A DNA stretch of 64,000 nt from CADEDV01 sp964596345 (lineage in GTDB: Bacteria > Bacteroidota > Bacteroidia > Chitinophagales > Chitinophagaceae): positions 1-64,000 of the forward strand of contig CAZQSZ010000009.1 of the NCBI GenBank assembly GCA_964596345.1. Reading direction: 5' to 3'. Below are positions 9,801 through 17,251 of the stretch, piece after piece. The first letter of the stretch is position 1. Every line of letters begins with the position of its first letter. The notes beneath the pieces were generated by a model. It made no database searches. It had not been told where the DNA came from and saw nothing but the letters and a program-made list of their open reading frames with translations. A program made the position numbers and the translations under genes.

Positions 9801-9978
9801 CACCTGTAATCATACTCATAGATAACCGAATCACTTCAACCAGATATTGCGATAGGGCTTGTGCGGCTTCGTTTTTGTCAATTACTGTTTCCTTAATGTA
9901 AAAGGTATTTCTATCTAAATCTTTTAACTTGGAAAATACCAGTTTATTTATAAGTTGTTCGTAAAGACCCTCCTTCAT
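6841..9978 (-). CDS. PLD-nuclease / superfamily 2 helicase / DUF3427 protein
   Basis: A 1045-residue DNA enzyme. Order of domains: an N-terminal helical part; a phospholipase D-like nuclease domain with one HxK motif (LHAKAYLFF, His222, Lys224, followed by GSSNISRSAL); a DEAD/DEAH helicase core with Walker A AATGTGKT (346-353), DEAH at 441-444, GLTATPERMD, and motif VI QQLGRGLRLS near 642-651; a middle region; and a C-terminal DUF3427-like domain (from about residue 890). A single HxK motif per chain suggests a dimeric active site as in BfiI-type nucleases. The start overlaps the upstream small gene by ATGA, so they are co-translated. The gene is visibly more AT-rich than its neighbours, which suggests transfer. 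A role in defence or DNA repair is inference. Confidence 0.88.
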   Translation of the reverse strand: MKEGLYEQLINKLVFSKLKDLDRNTFYIKETVIDKNEAAQALSQYLVEVIRLSMSMITGDDSVEKQIELSNKLIYLIRTELNDVEFDEDMITTEGKILSAIFKKVDAPFSDFEKHIKEITPYTRLSHSELFTGNNAGISLDSEIKKEILSSDKINFLVSFIKWTGIRIFEKELFDFTERGGQLKIITTSYMGATDLKAVEYLAELKNTEVKVSYNTDNERLHAKAYLFFRNTGFHTGYIGSSNISRSALTKGLEWNLKVTTKEVGHIIDKFQKTFETYWQDKEFKVFNKAHDSEKLRVALKKEKIYERNNAAAYFDINPFPFQQEILEKLETERLIHNRFRNLIVAATGTGKTVISAFDYKNFKAKYSTAKLLFVAHRKEILQQAQATFQGILRDNNFGELWVDGNEPEKYDFVFASVQTLNNRIKSLNLSETFYDYIIIDEAHHTPASSYREFINLFKPKVLLGLTATPERMDKIDVVKDFCDTIAAEIRLPEALNRKLLCPFQYFGITDSVDLSNATWQNGRYLPSELTRLYTQNDKRVGDIISSLNKYLKDINDVKALCFCVTQEHAQFMAEKFSLAGLKSDYLVSSRNDLRDELRRKFSSNEINYLFVVDIFNEGVDIPDIDTVLFLRPTESLTVFLQQLGRGLRLSNDKECLTVLDFVGNSRPEYDFEGKFRALVGKTKTAIQKEIENNFPHLPLGCAIVLEKKAKEFILENIRNATLLSKNQLLIKIRNYKHQTTLPLTLRNFSNFYHIPLQLIYKRGGWKRLCVLAEQIGDYQDTNENEIYRAISKKWLSCISNSYFQFVLSLAKNNFNISVNKLSEIEKSMCLMLHYDIWQTSGGFESLEESIKTIGRNKVLNEEIIEVLEILIDRVDFLEKEISLPYAQPLQIHSRYTRDQILAAFGDHTFAKRSSNREGIVSLESKNTELLLVTLEKSEEDYSPTTMYNDYAISDRKFHWQSQNSAKPENGKGQSYVYHQINSKLILLFVRERSTDEFGNTMAYVFLGVSNYMEHYGSKPMSITWELNEPMPPYLWKDSAKMAIG

Positions 9979-10214
9979 ATATTACTCCATTGATTTATCT
10001 TAAAGATAGTAAAGTGATAAATAGAATCAATGTAATCCAATGGAGAATTGATACCCCATTCAATATTTCTGTGTATATACTCAAAATCCATTGCCCAGGT
10101 TATGAATTGATCAATCATTTCCCGGCTATCTTCAGTTCGATAGTTTTCTTCAGCAGCTATATATGAAATATCAGCAACGGCTTCACAAAGTGAATAGATT
10201 TCTTTCTCTGTCAT
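9975..10214 (-). CDS. Small acidic protein of unknown function, coupled to the PLD-helicase
   Basis: The 79-residue product is acidic, with no signal peptide or membrane segment and several aromatic residues (YIAAEENYRTEDSREMIDQF, then a FEYIHRNIEWG stretch). I do not recognise a family. Its stop overlaps the ATG of the helicase by four bases, so it is the first gene of a two-gene operon. An accessory subunit, inhibitor or immunity-type partner of the nuclease-helicase would fit the arrangement, but nothing in the sequence decides it. The start ATG at 10214 is preceded by an A/T-rich leader without a clear Shine-Dalgarno. Confidence 0.75.
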   Translation of the reverse strand: MTEKEIYSLCEAVADISYIAAEENYRTEDSREMIDQFITWAMDFEYIHRNIEWGINSPLDYIDSIYHFTIFKINQWSNI

Positions 10215-10334
10215 TTTTTTTATTTAATGACAAATTTTTTAAACCTATTACAACTCGCATTTGCTTTTACGTCACCTTGGAAATACAATTTTACCCACCC
10301 CTAATCAATAGTCGTCTATGCAAAGAGGTTACCG

Positions 10335-10351
10335 CCCCTCCTGTGGAGGGG
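10335..10351. repeat. Short perfect palindrome CCCCTCC-TGT-GGAGGGG
   Basis: A 7-bp perfect stem with a 3-base loop lies upstream of the AT-rich two-gene unit and just past the stop of the 10390-11679 gene. It could help end that transcript, but no T-run follows. Its CCCCTCC/GGAGGGG composition resembles the palindromic elements at 42040-42070 and 42416-42460. Apart from this, 10215-10389 shows no gene. Confidence 0.5.
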
Positions 10352-10389
10352 ATGAAAAAGCCCGTAGTCCGGCAAGCAGTTGAAGAGGA

Positions 10390-11679
10390 TTAATTGGTGG
10401 CCGTTGGCAGCTTCCCGAATAAATTCCCGATTTGCCGGATATCCAGGACCTTGCAAAAATTAAAGTTAAATAAGGGGACCTGACCTGTCCGGATAAACAT
10501 TTCGAATCCTAATGAAATACCGGGTGATAGTACCGTACCATCAACCCGCAATTGCACAAATGAGCCATTGCTGTTTTTATATTCAGTAGTTTGATTCACC
10601 CCTGATGTGCGGGTCTGGTAAGGATATGTCAGCCGGTTCCACCCTGCTAATAGCTGTGTTTTAATATTCAGGTTTTTTTTGCTCAGGATATGGATAAACC
10701 CGACATTAAAATTATAATTGAATTCCCTCAGTTTTGATTCCCGGGCGATGGGAGTAAACCGGTAGGTACTATCCGGCTTTCTATACACTTTAGACGTATC
10801 TGTTACAATGATCGTATTTCCTGAAAAACTGGTCCTGATGTTTTGTAAGCTGACCATAAATCCACCCGTAAGAAAGAACTTGGATTTGGGAGATGATAAA
10901 TTTGCATAGTTATATAAATAATTAACGCCGCCAAATACGCTGTTGGTTTCCACCAGTTTGTTAGTATTATAATAGCCCTGGGCTACAGTCATCGAATCTC
11001 CCGGAACTGCCGTTGGAAGTATATCATAAAACCGAACCCGGCTGAATGAATCCCGTTCTGAAAAATACCGGTTCTTACCAAAACTGATCAATGCCCAGTG
11101 TTTGGTGAATTCGTCCTCCTTTTTAAAATTAACCAGAAAACTGCCTCTTACATACAGTTCCCTTACCTTGATACCATCCAGGAGGTCCACATTTGTTCCG
11201 GTATATATCCAATATTCCGACCCATCATCAGAAGCATCCAGTAATGTATCGTCTATATAGGGTTTGATATATATTTTATAACTGAGTGCGGTATCCGCCA
11301 ATTTTGCCGTATCTCCATTTTTCCTGAAGCCGGTCAGTTTTAATTCCAGCAGCCTGTCATCCTTCATATCCCGTTTAAACTTGATAGTAAATGATTTTTC
11401 AAGTGTATCCTTACTATTATCAAGTTTCATACTTCTATCCTGAGGCAAATAAACATCTGAACCCGGTAGGCCGAAATCGTTATCTGTAACCGAAAAACTT
11501 ACTTTATAGTCTTTACAACTATCCTGCTTGGGAATCCGGATCGTAAATGTTTTAGAAATCTCTTTTTTTGAATCGGATTTAATGGTATCCGTTGCCTTTG
11601 CAAAATAAGCCTGGAATTTTTGAGCAGAAATTTCAGACATAGCAAGAACTAGTAATAAGGATAAAATTACTTTGAGCAT
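10390..11679 (-). CDS. Secreted, probably outer-membrane protein of unknown function
   Basis: The 429-residue product starts with a clear signal peptide (MLKVILSLLLVLAMSEISAQ). The first half is rich in charged, beta-prone sequence with alternating patterns; the second half (from about residue 170) has alternating hydrophobic/aromatic stretches such as SVFGGVNYLYNYANL and FNYNFNVGFIHIL typical of an outer-membrane beta-barrel. I do not recognise a named family. It is transcribed alone, with a 227-bp upstream spacer (11680-11906) in which I see no gene. Confidence 0.75.
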   Translation of the reverse strand: MLKVILSLLLVLAMSEISAQKFQAYFAKATDTIKSDSKKEISKTFTIRIPKQDSCKDYKVSFSVTDNDFGLPGSDVYLPQDRSMKLDNSKDTLEKSFTIKFKRDMKDDRLLELKLTGFRKNGDTAKLADTALSYKIYIKPYIDDTLLDASDDGSEYWIYTGTNVDLLDGIKVRELYVRGSFLVNFKKEDEFTKHWALISFGKNRYFSERDSFSRVRFYDILPTAVPGDSMTVAQGYYNTNKLVETNSVFGGVNYLYNYANLSSPKSKFFLTGGFMVSLQNIRTSFSGNTIIVTDTSKVYRKPDSTYRFTPIARESKLREFNYNFNVGFIHILSKKNLNIKTQLLAGWNRLTYPYQTRTSGVNQTTEYKNSNGSFVQLRVDGTVLSPGISLGFEMFIRTGQVPLFNFNFCKVLDIRQIGNLFGKLPTATN

Positions 11680-11906
11680 GGTGGCTGGTTTAGGTTTCTG
11701 TCTTAAAAATACTCCTTTCCAAACTACCCTGCTACCGTCTTTTAACTGTTTTTGAACCGTTATTTCGCTTCAATTAAATTTTTTTCACACCTCATTTACC
11801 TATCTGCTCCCAGCTTAGCAAAGCCCTGCCAAAGGCATGGATACTGTATGAGGAATGTATGAAATCACATTATGTTAAGCAGGTTCTCTGAAACTGTTTT
11901 ATATAG

Positions 11907-12398
11907 TTAAGAAACTATCTTCTCCCTGTTACCCTTTGCCAGTGCAGTTAACAGCAAAATAAACCCGGCCAGCATAAAACTTCCCCGCACCCAGCTCCGG
12001 TACTGCCAGTCCTGTCCCCGTTGCAACCATTCTCCGGCAGTCACACTGTTGTTGGATGCACTCTTGCCAAAAGCCTGCAGCTCGGGCACAAAATAAAGGG
12101 CGGTTACCCCGATCACCAGCCCGTAAATAACCAGGGACAGCAGGATGAACCTGCGCCGGGCCCGGTCTTTCCAATTCAGCAGCAGCGCCAGCAGCACCGC
12201 AACAATGGTGACCGGGTGGATGAACATCCAGAAGTTTTCATCCTTCAAACCGTATTCCCCGCTGATCAGTTGGGTGGATGCCGGCAAATGCGACAGGTAG
12301 GGCGGAAAGAAAACAATATGCGAATACAGGATGCCGCCAAGCAGCGTGGCCCAGCAGGTGATCGCTATGCATAAAGAAATTTGTCGGACTTGTTGCAT
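11907..12398 (-). CDS. Four-helix integral membrane protein (DUF1772-like)
   Basis: A 163-residue inner-membrane protein with four predicted membrane segments: residues about 6-26, 60-80, 87-106 and 139-157. The layout (helix, long periplasmic or cytosolic loop, three more helices) and size resemble the DUF1772 family of small membrane proteins, but the match is by shape rather than by a decisive motif. No catalytic residues are evident. It sits downstream of the TPR gene on the same strand with about 100 bp between, in which a broken copy of the TPR gene's end is found. Confidence 0.7.
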   Translation of the reverse strand: MQQVRQISLCIAITCWATLLGGILYSHIVFFPPYLSHLPASTQLISGEYGLKDENFWMFIHPVTIVAVLLALLLNWKDRARRRFILLSLVIYGLVIGVTALYFVPELQAFGKSASNNSVTAGEWLQRGQDWQYRSWVRGSFMLAGFILLLTALAKGNREKIVS

Positions 12399-12432
12399 GA
12401 TTCGTTGATTGATGATGATCGATTTTTTTATG

Positions 12433-12480
12433 TCGGTATATAACTAACCGCTTTTTACCTTGCCCTGTGCATTGAAACAG
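12433..12480. repeat. Partial duplicate of the 3' end of the TPR-protein gene
   Basis: The stretch beginning TCGGTATATAACT and ending TGTGCATTGAAAC repeats 12512-12583, the last codons of the neighbouring gene, but with about 25 bp missing in the middle. Read on the minus strand it encodes FNAQGKVKSG then a stop, against FNAQGKVKSGWVTNWEKAIS in the intact gene. It looks like a tandem duplication followed by decay. Confidence 0.75.
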
Positions 12481-12500
12481 GGTTCACCCTTCGTCTCCGC

Positions 12501-14528
12501 TCAGGGTGTTTTCGGTATATAACTGATCGCTTTCTCCCAGTTGGTCACCCAGCCGCTCTTCACCTTGCCCTGTGCATTGAAACCGGCATTCATGGCAAAA
12601 TCATAACTGAAATCCACACCGACCATGCCACTGGCCAGATCTCCGCTGGCACTGCCCCGCATACCGAGATCAGCAAACTCGTTGTTCTGGTCAAATACAA
12701 TATAGAACTGCTGCTTGATGGAACCGGAAGCCAGTTTTTTAAAACTGCCCTTGATACCCGCACCCACATACAGCGTGGAAGTGCCGGTCTTGAACTTCTT
12801 CTCCACACCCACCTGTATCAGTTTATAAACATCCGCTTCCACATTGAACCCGTTGCAATCGGCTTTCAGCTTGGCCACTTTCAATGATACATCCACCTTC
12901 AGCCAGGAAGGACATTGCAGGTCCACATTCCGGGCCGATTCCAGTTCGGCCTCCGCTTCTTCAATGCTCATGTTATTATCAAAACAGGTCATATACGGCT
13001 CCTTGATCAGCATCGCCCCGATGGCCCCGTGCAGCCAGGCAAAATAATTGCCCACCGAACGGTACACCAGCATCTTGTTGGACAGGCTGGGGTCTAATTG
13101 CACAATGCTGATGATGCCATTGAGATATTGTTTGTAATTGGACTGCGCTTCCTTCACCCTGCTCAGCACAAAACTGTTATACTTGTTCATCAGGTCATCA
13201 ATGGGCGGTGTCTTCAGGGTGCAGCAGAGTTTATGATAGGCTTCGGGGCTCATGCTCTGCCCGTCGGGGCATTCAATGGCCTTGTCCTTTGCCATATAAT
13301 CATAATGCAGTTGCTGCAGGTGCGGCACATCATCTTCGGTGATATAGGCCAGCAGGGGAATATACTGGTCGCCCAGGTCACGGAGCAGTTCATCCACCAG
13401 GTCGTGGAAACGGCCGGGATATTTTTTGCCTTCTTCTTTCATCTGCTCTTCGCTGGGCTGGCTCGCATTCATCCAGAACAGCATTTCTTCGTTGATCGCT
13501 TCAAACAAAGGCTGGTGCTCCTGTCTCCATTTGGCCGTCAGCAGCGAACTCGTCGGCGGATCGGGTATCTTGAATTTATCTAAGTGGATCTCGGAAAAGA
13601 AATCCCGGTTGTCCACCCCGTCCAGCTGCATTTTTAATTTGCGCAGCCGGGCCATGTTGATCTTGTCCCGCTGCCCGGATTTTACAAGGTAAGCCAGCGA
13701 TGATTTGCGCTGCCCCACCTGCATTTCTTTTTCAAAATGTTTTAAGGCATTGGTCATATCCTTGCCAAACAAATAGATCAGCGCCATCGAACGGTTGGCT
13801 TCCGGGTTCAGGTCATCCAATTTCAAACAGCGTTCTAAGAATTGTTTGGATTTCACGAGATCACCCAAACCCATCCAGGCCTGTCCCATATTATTGAGCA
13901 GCGTTGCACTTTCGGGATGTGCTTCCAGGCAATGCTGTAAAATAGGAATGGCCTGGTGCTCCATGCCGGTCATATTCAGTAAGGCAGCGAGGTTATTCAG
14001 GCCCACGGCATCCGCAGGGTCCTGGGTAACGGCTTTCATCCCCAGTAATAAAGCGGCTTCGGGATTATTATCCATCCAGCCGCCGGTGCTGGCCGATTGG
14101 ATTTCTTTGACGGATTTATTGGCGGCAAATGTTTCTACCGATTGTACGGTTTGTGGCGGCACTACTTTTTTCAAAGCCAGTTCCATCTTCGATACATTCT
14201 GCAATAACTGTTGCCGGGTGGGCGGCGTTACGGGGATGGCGGAAATTCGTTTCAGGTCTAACACCGGTGGTTTGATCTCCGTGGTAGGTAATATCGTTTC
14301 ATCAATGGTAAGATTGAGGGCATCTGCTTTTTGTTTCAGTTGCCCTTCGGCCTGCTGCAGCATTTTCTTTTTGAAGGCTTCCTGTTCGGAAGCGGGCAGG
14401 GCCGCAAAGCGTTTCATATCCTCCAGGCTCCACTGGGCAGGATTAGCAGGCAGCTCTTTGGGTTTGGTTTGTGAAAACCCGGTAAAAGAGATCAGCACAC
14501 AGCTGATCACAAGTATGAATTTTTGCAT
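12501..14528 (-). CDS. Secreted tetratricopeptide-repeat protein
   Basis: A 675-residue exported protein. The signal peptide is MQKFILVISCVLISFTGFSQ. Residues about 170-270 hold three TPR units (for example NNLAALLNMTGMEHQAIPIL and NNMGQAWMGLGDLVKSKQFL), which usually mediate protein contacts. Residues 1-170 contain low-complexity and helical sequence; residues 280-675 are not recognised, with a Cys-containing stretch (IECPDGQSMSPEAYHKLCC) and a C-terminal beta-rich part resembling an autonomous domain. The function is unknown; periplasmic or outer-membrane scaffold is likely. The end of the gene is duplicated just downstream at 12433-12480. Confidence 0.82.
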   Translation of the reverse strand: MQKFILVISCVLISFTGFSQTKPKELPANPAQWSLEDMKRFAALPASEQEAFKKKMLQQAEGQLKQKADALNLTIDETILPTTEIKPPVLDLKRISAIPVTPPTRQQLLQNVSKMELALKKVVPPQTVQSVETFAANKSVKEIQSASTGGWMDNNPEAALLLGMKAVTQDPADAVGLNNLAALLNMTGMEHQAIPILQHCLEAHPESATLLNNMGQAWMGLGDLVKSKQFLERCLKLDDLNPEANRSMALIYLFGKDMTNALKHFEKEMQVGQRKSSLAYLVKSGQRDKINMARLRKLKMQLDGVDNRDFFSEIHLDKFKIPDPPTSSLLTAKWRQEHQPLFEAINEEMLFWMNASQPSEEQMKEEGKKYPGRFHDLVDELLRDLGDQYIPLLAYITEDDVPHLQQLHYDYMAKDKAIECPDGQSMSPEAYHKLCCTLKTPPIDDLMNKYNSFVLSRVKEAQSNYKQYLNGIISIVQLDPSLSNKMLVYRSVGNYFAWLHGAIGAMLIKEPYMTCFDNNMSIEEAEAELESARNVDLQCPSWLKVDVSLKVAKLKADCNGFNVEADVYKLIQVGVEKKFKTGTSTLYVGAGIKGSFKKLASGSIKQQFYIVFDQNNEFADLGMRGSASGDLASGMVGVDFSYDFAMNAGFNAQGKVKSGWVTNWEKAISYIPKTP

Positions 14529-14668
14529 AGTGGTTTAATTAGGCTTTGCAAAATGCAGCGGTTTACCCGGATCACTATGCGGATAGGGTATTAATTGGGG
14601 ATTGTAGTGGATGAAATGGGGGTTCTGTGTTTCGGTAAATATCATTAATTCGTTAACCACTCATCCGT

Positions 14669-14676
14669 TACCTTCG
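14669..14676 (+). promoter_or_regulatory. -7-like element TACCTTCG directly before the nuclease gene
   Basis: TACCTTCG differs from the Bacteroidota -7 consensus TAnnTTTG at one base and ends only four bases before the ATG at 14681. If it is used, the mRNA would start at or very near the start codon, that is, leaderless. Confidence 0.4.
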
Positions 14677-14680
14677 CGGC

Positions 14681-15604
14681 ATGAAACGTACTCTATGCGG
14701 ATGGTTCGCCATCTTTCTTGTAAGCACATTAGTATCCTGTAGTAAAAGTAATGATGGTGGCACGGCACCCACGCCACCTGTACCGCCGGCTCCTCCAACA
14801 CCGCCTGTTACAGTTACCGGTGATAATGAACCCCTGCTGCCGGGCAACCCGACAATGGCCACCAGCTCGGTGAGTTTCCCGGAGAATTATTATAAAGACA
14901 ATGGGTATTACAAAACAGCCTACAGCAAAAGCCGCGGCATCCCGGTCTGGGTGGCCTGGCATTTACAAAGCGATGATATTGGCAGCACACCGAGGCAGGA
15001 TGATTTTCGCGGCGATGCGGGATTACCTGCGGGCTGGTACCAGGTGCAGACCGCCGATTATACCGGCAGTGGTTTTGACCGCGGGCATAACTGCCCTTCG
15101 GGTGACCGCACTTCTTCCACCGCTGCTAATTCGTCCACGTTCCTGATGACCAATATTATTCCGCAGGCGGCTAATTTTAACCAGGGTCCCTGGGAAGGAT
15201 TGGAAACCTATACAAGAAATACACTGGTGGGTACCAATAATGAAGCCTTTGTGTTAATGGGAAATATGGGAACCGGTGGTTATAATGCGGCAGGGCTTGT
15301 GAATACCTTAGCCAATGGCAATGTAACCGTTCCGGCCAAAGTATGGAAAGTGATCTTGCTAATTCCGAAAGGCACCGGCGACCTGGCCAGGATAAGAAGT
15401 ACAGCAACTGTTCTTGCCGTGAACATGCCCAACAATAATAGCTTATACAATACAACCAGCTCCGGCAAAAATGCCTGGCGCAATTATTTAACAACAGTCA
15501 GTGCTTTAGAGACCGAAGCCAATGCAGCCGGTATTCCGCTCAATTTATTCAACGGGCTGGCCGATAGTGTGAAGACAATTTTAAAAACAAAGTTGTATCA
15601 ATAA
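14681..15604 (+). CDS. DNA/RNA non-specific endonuclease, lipoprotein
   Basis: A beta-beta-alpha-metal nuclease of the NucA/Serratia type that degrades DNA and RNA without sequence preference. The catalytic DRGH is at residues 133-136 (GFDRGHNCPSGDRT), and the metal-binding region NIIPQAANFNQGPWEGLE contains the expected Asn (about 167) and Glu. The N-terminus is a lipoprotein signal ending in LVSC (Cys20), followed by a Pro/Thr-rich linker (residues 29-45), so the enzyme is probably tethered to the outer membrane and acts outside the cytoplasm, in nutrient scavenging or biofilm DNA turnover. It is divergent from the TPR gene and convergent with the SRPBCC gene. Confidence 0.93.
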   Translation: MKRTLCGWFAIFLVSTLVSCSKSNDGGTAPTPPVPPAPPTPPVTVTGDNEPLLPGNPTMATSSVSFPENYYKDNGYYKTAYSKSRGIPVWVAWHLQSDDIGSTPRQDDFRGDAGLPAGWYQVQTADYTGSGFDRGHNCPSGDRTSSTAANSSTFLMTNIIPQAANFNQGPWEGLETYTRNTLVGTNNEAFVLMGNMGTGGYNAAGLVNTLANGNVTVPAKVWKVILLIPKGTGDLARIRSTATVLAVNMPNNNSLYNTTSSGKNAWRNYLTTVSALETEANAAGIPLNLFNGLADSVKTILKTKLYQ

Positions 15605-15611
15605 GAGCTGA

Positions 15612-16049
15612 TCATTGTTCCGAAAGTTGTTTCACATTCGCCAATGCTTTTGGCCAGATCTGTGCAAACATCTCTTTGAATTCTTCCGTGATATCCATAT
15701 CAATGGTCAGCTCGGTCTCGTCATTGATCTTTTGGAGTGTATAATTCTCATGGGCACCGGCCCATGCTTTCACCCTGTCACTGGTTGTGTCTTCCACTCC
15801 ATCCTTTACTTCTCCCAAATGCTCAATGGACATATATTCATACGGGCGGTTCACCGAAATACGGCTGACCATACCCACACCTTTTCCATCGAGGAACAAT
15901 ACTTTGCTTCCTTCTTTCCAGTCGGTCACCGCATGTGAACCCTCGGTGAAAGCAGTTGTCCATTGACGATAGCTGGCGTCGTTCCATAATACATTCCATA
16001 CTTTTTCGGGAGTAGCATTAATGCTGATACTGAAGACAAGCTTTTCCAT
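15612..16049 (-). CDS. SRPBCC-fold protein (AHSA1/START-like)
   Basis: A 145-residue single-domain protein with the helix-grip fold that binds hydrophobic ligands. The N-terminus MEKLVFSISINATPEKVWNV and the following WTTAFTEGS are typical of the polyketide cyclase/AHSA1 group, as is the C-terminal amphipathic helix (EMFAQIWPKALANVKQL). No export signal. Ligand and role are unknown. The stop lies 7 bp from the nuclease stop; the genes are convergent. Confidence 0.88.
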   Translation of the reverse strand: MEKLVFSISINATPEKVWNVLWNDASYRQWTTAFTEGSHAVTDWKEGSKVLFLDGKGVGMVSRISVNRPYEYMSIEHLGEVKDGVEDTTSDRVKAWAGAHENYTLQKINDETELTIDMDITEEFKEMFAQIWPKALANVKQLSEQ

Positions 16050-16159
16050 GATGGTAATTTATAGTAGTGATTGATCGCTGGCATACCAAAGATGTACAAT
16101 TGCGGTGACATGCAACGGGGGATAACACGACAATCCGGGGGTGGATTGCGGCCATAAAA

Positions 16160-16184
16160 AAAGCAGCAGGGTTGCTGCTGCTTT
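16160..16184 (-). terminator. Intrinsic terminator after the GerW-family gene
   Basis: On the minus strand the stem AAAGCAGCA/TGCTGCTTT (9 bp, 7-base loop) is followed directly by a run of T. It lies 17 bp past the stop of the 16202-16585 gene. Confidence 0.85.
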
Positions 16185-16201
16185 CACGTTTACAGAACGG
16201 A

Positions 16202-16585
16202 TCACAAAGATGCTTCGGCTTTTTCCTTTTTCCGGTCCATCATTTTTTCGATCAGGTCCGGTACTTTTTCAAACGCCGCACTGAGTCCCTTGCTGGTGCG
16301 GGTTGGAATAAAGGAGATCTCTTCGTTGTGAGTTACCAGGAAACCGATTGGCTCCACACCCATACCGCCGCCTGCTCCGCCACCAATACCTTCACCACTG
16401 GCTTTATTCGGCTGGCCGCCTTTCCCCTCACCACCTCCATATCCGAGACCCATACCAAACTTGATCACCGGTACACAGGTAAACTGTCCCAACTGGAAAG
16501 AAGCACCTACCACGGTCTCTGTCTTTGCTTCACTTTTAAAGAAGTCAGTAAGCTCTTTTACTGTTGCTTCGAGGTTGAATGCCAT
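16202..16585 (-). CDS. GerW (YtfJ) family protein
   Basis: A 127-residue protein matching the GerW/YtfJ family, known from Bacillus spore germination but also present in non-sporulating bacteria. Seen here: MAFNLEATVKELTDFFKSEA, then TVVGASFQLGQFTCVPVIKFGMGLGYGGG, a Gly-rich segment, and GVEPIGFLVTHNEEISFIP, followed by a Lys/Glu-rich tail. The start is the ATG at 16585; the frame is open further upstream, but that extension runs into the neighbouring gene and has no family resemblance. It follows the DUF2953-like gene by 29 bp, an order also known for ytfI-ytfJ in Bacillus. Function in this organism is unknown. Confidence 0.88.
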   Translation of the reverse strand: MAFNLEATVKELTDFFKSEAKTETVVGASFQLGQFTCVPVIKFGMGLGYGGGEGKGGQPNKASGEGIGGGAGGGMGVEPIGFLVTHNEEISFIPTRTSKGLSAAFEKVPDLIEKMMDRKKEKAEASL

Positions 16586-16614
16586 AGTAAAATTTTTAAA
16601 GGTTAAAAAATCAT

Positions 16615-17109
16615 TCACCGCAGGTACGCATACAATAGTTGCCAGGGCCGGTTGCGGATAAGGATATAAACATAATTGTCCCCGGTAAAATTGACCTGCA
16701 CATGCCCGTAGCAACCGGGTAAGAAATTAACGGGATACAGTTGTGCATTCAACACATGATCACCGGTATCGATCGCCAGCTGCCATTGTTCCACCCGGAA
16801 TGTGGCGAGCACCCTTCGCATCTTTTGCAGCATCCTGCTGAAAGATCTTTTGCGGGCAGCTTTGTGGGTACGTTGTTTCTTGTTGGTTGTTGCTTTCGCT
16901 GCAACAGGAAGCAGCATATTCTTCCTGAAAAAGAAAACCCGTAGATCCAATTGCCATTCTTTTTCAAAATAAAGCCTTGCATGACCAATGCCTCTCCACC
17001 GGAACAACAGGTAAGGTACTCTTGTATCGGCTTCGATCACGAACGGTGCCAGTAACAATAGCAGCAACCCGCACAACAGCAGCAGGAATATGATCAGCAC
17101 TATTGTCAT
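16615..17109 (-). CDS. DUF2953-like membrane-anchored protein
   Basis: A 164-residue protein with one N-terminal membrane segment (MTIVLIIFLLLLCGLLLLLL), then a short beta-rich region with the FRWRGIGHARLYFEKEWQLDLRVF pattern, a basic linker (KKQRTHKAARKRSFS), and a C-terminal part with a NAQLYPVNFLPGCYGHVQVNF motif. This agrees with DUF2953 (YtfI in Bacillus), and the neighbour downstream is the GerW/YtfJ homologue, which strengthens the assignment. The protein is expected to be in the inner membrane. No enzymatic motif is visible. Confidence 0.75.
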   Translation of the reverse strand: MTIVLIIFLLLLCGLLLLLLAPFVIEADTRVPYLLFRWRGIGHARLYFEKEWQLDLRVFFFRKNMLLPVAAKATTNKKQRTHKAARKRSFSRMLQKMRRVLATFRVEQWQLAIDTGDHVLNAQLYPVNFLPGCYGHVQVNFTGDNYVYILIRNRPWQLLYAYLR

Positions 17110-17180
17110 GATTCAAAGTTGCATGGCAGGTTATACCGAAAACAATGACCGTCCTCATGTGATCCGTAAATCATTGTAAA

Positions 17181-17208
17181 AACTCCCGGTACTTGCTTAC
17201 CGGGAGTT
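17181..17208 (-). terminator. Intrinsic terminator after the 17252-17932 gene
   Basis: Perfect 10-bp stem AACTCCCGGT/ACCGGGAGTT with an 8-base loop; on the minus strand TTTTTAC follows. It lies 43 bp past the stop of the outer-membrane protein gene. Confidence 0.88.
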
Positions 17209-17251
17209 GACCGTTGTGCAGACAGCCAGTGAAGAACACTGTTGTCCTGCA

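Noticed and set aside
12021..14538. Long open frames on the plus strand across the TPR and membrane-protein genes (for example 13098-13583 and 13795-14538)
   Set aside because: They lie opposite genes with clear signal peptide or repeats; their translations are Cys-, Arg- and Pro-rich without family sense, and arise from codon bias of the real genes.
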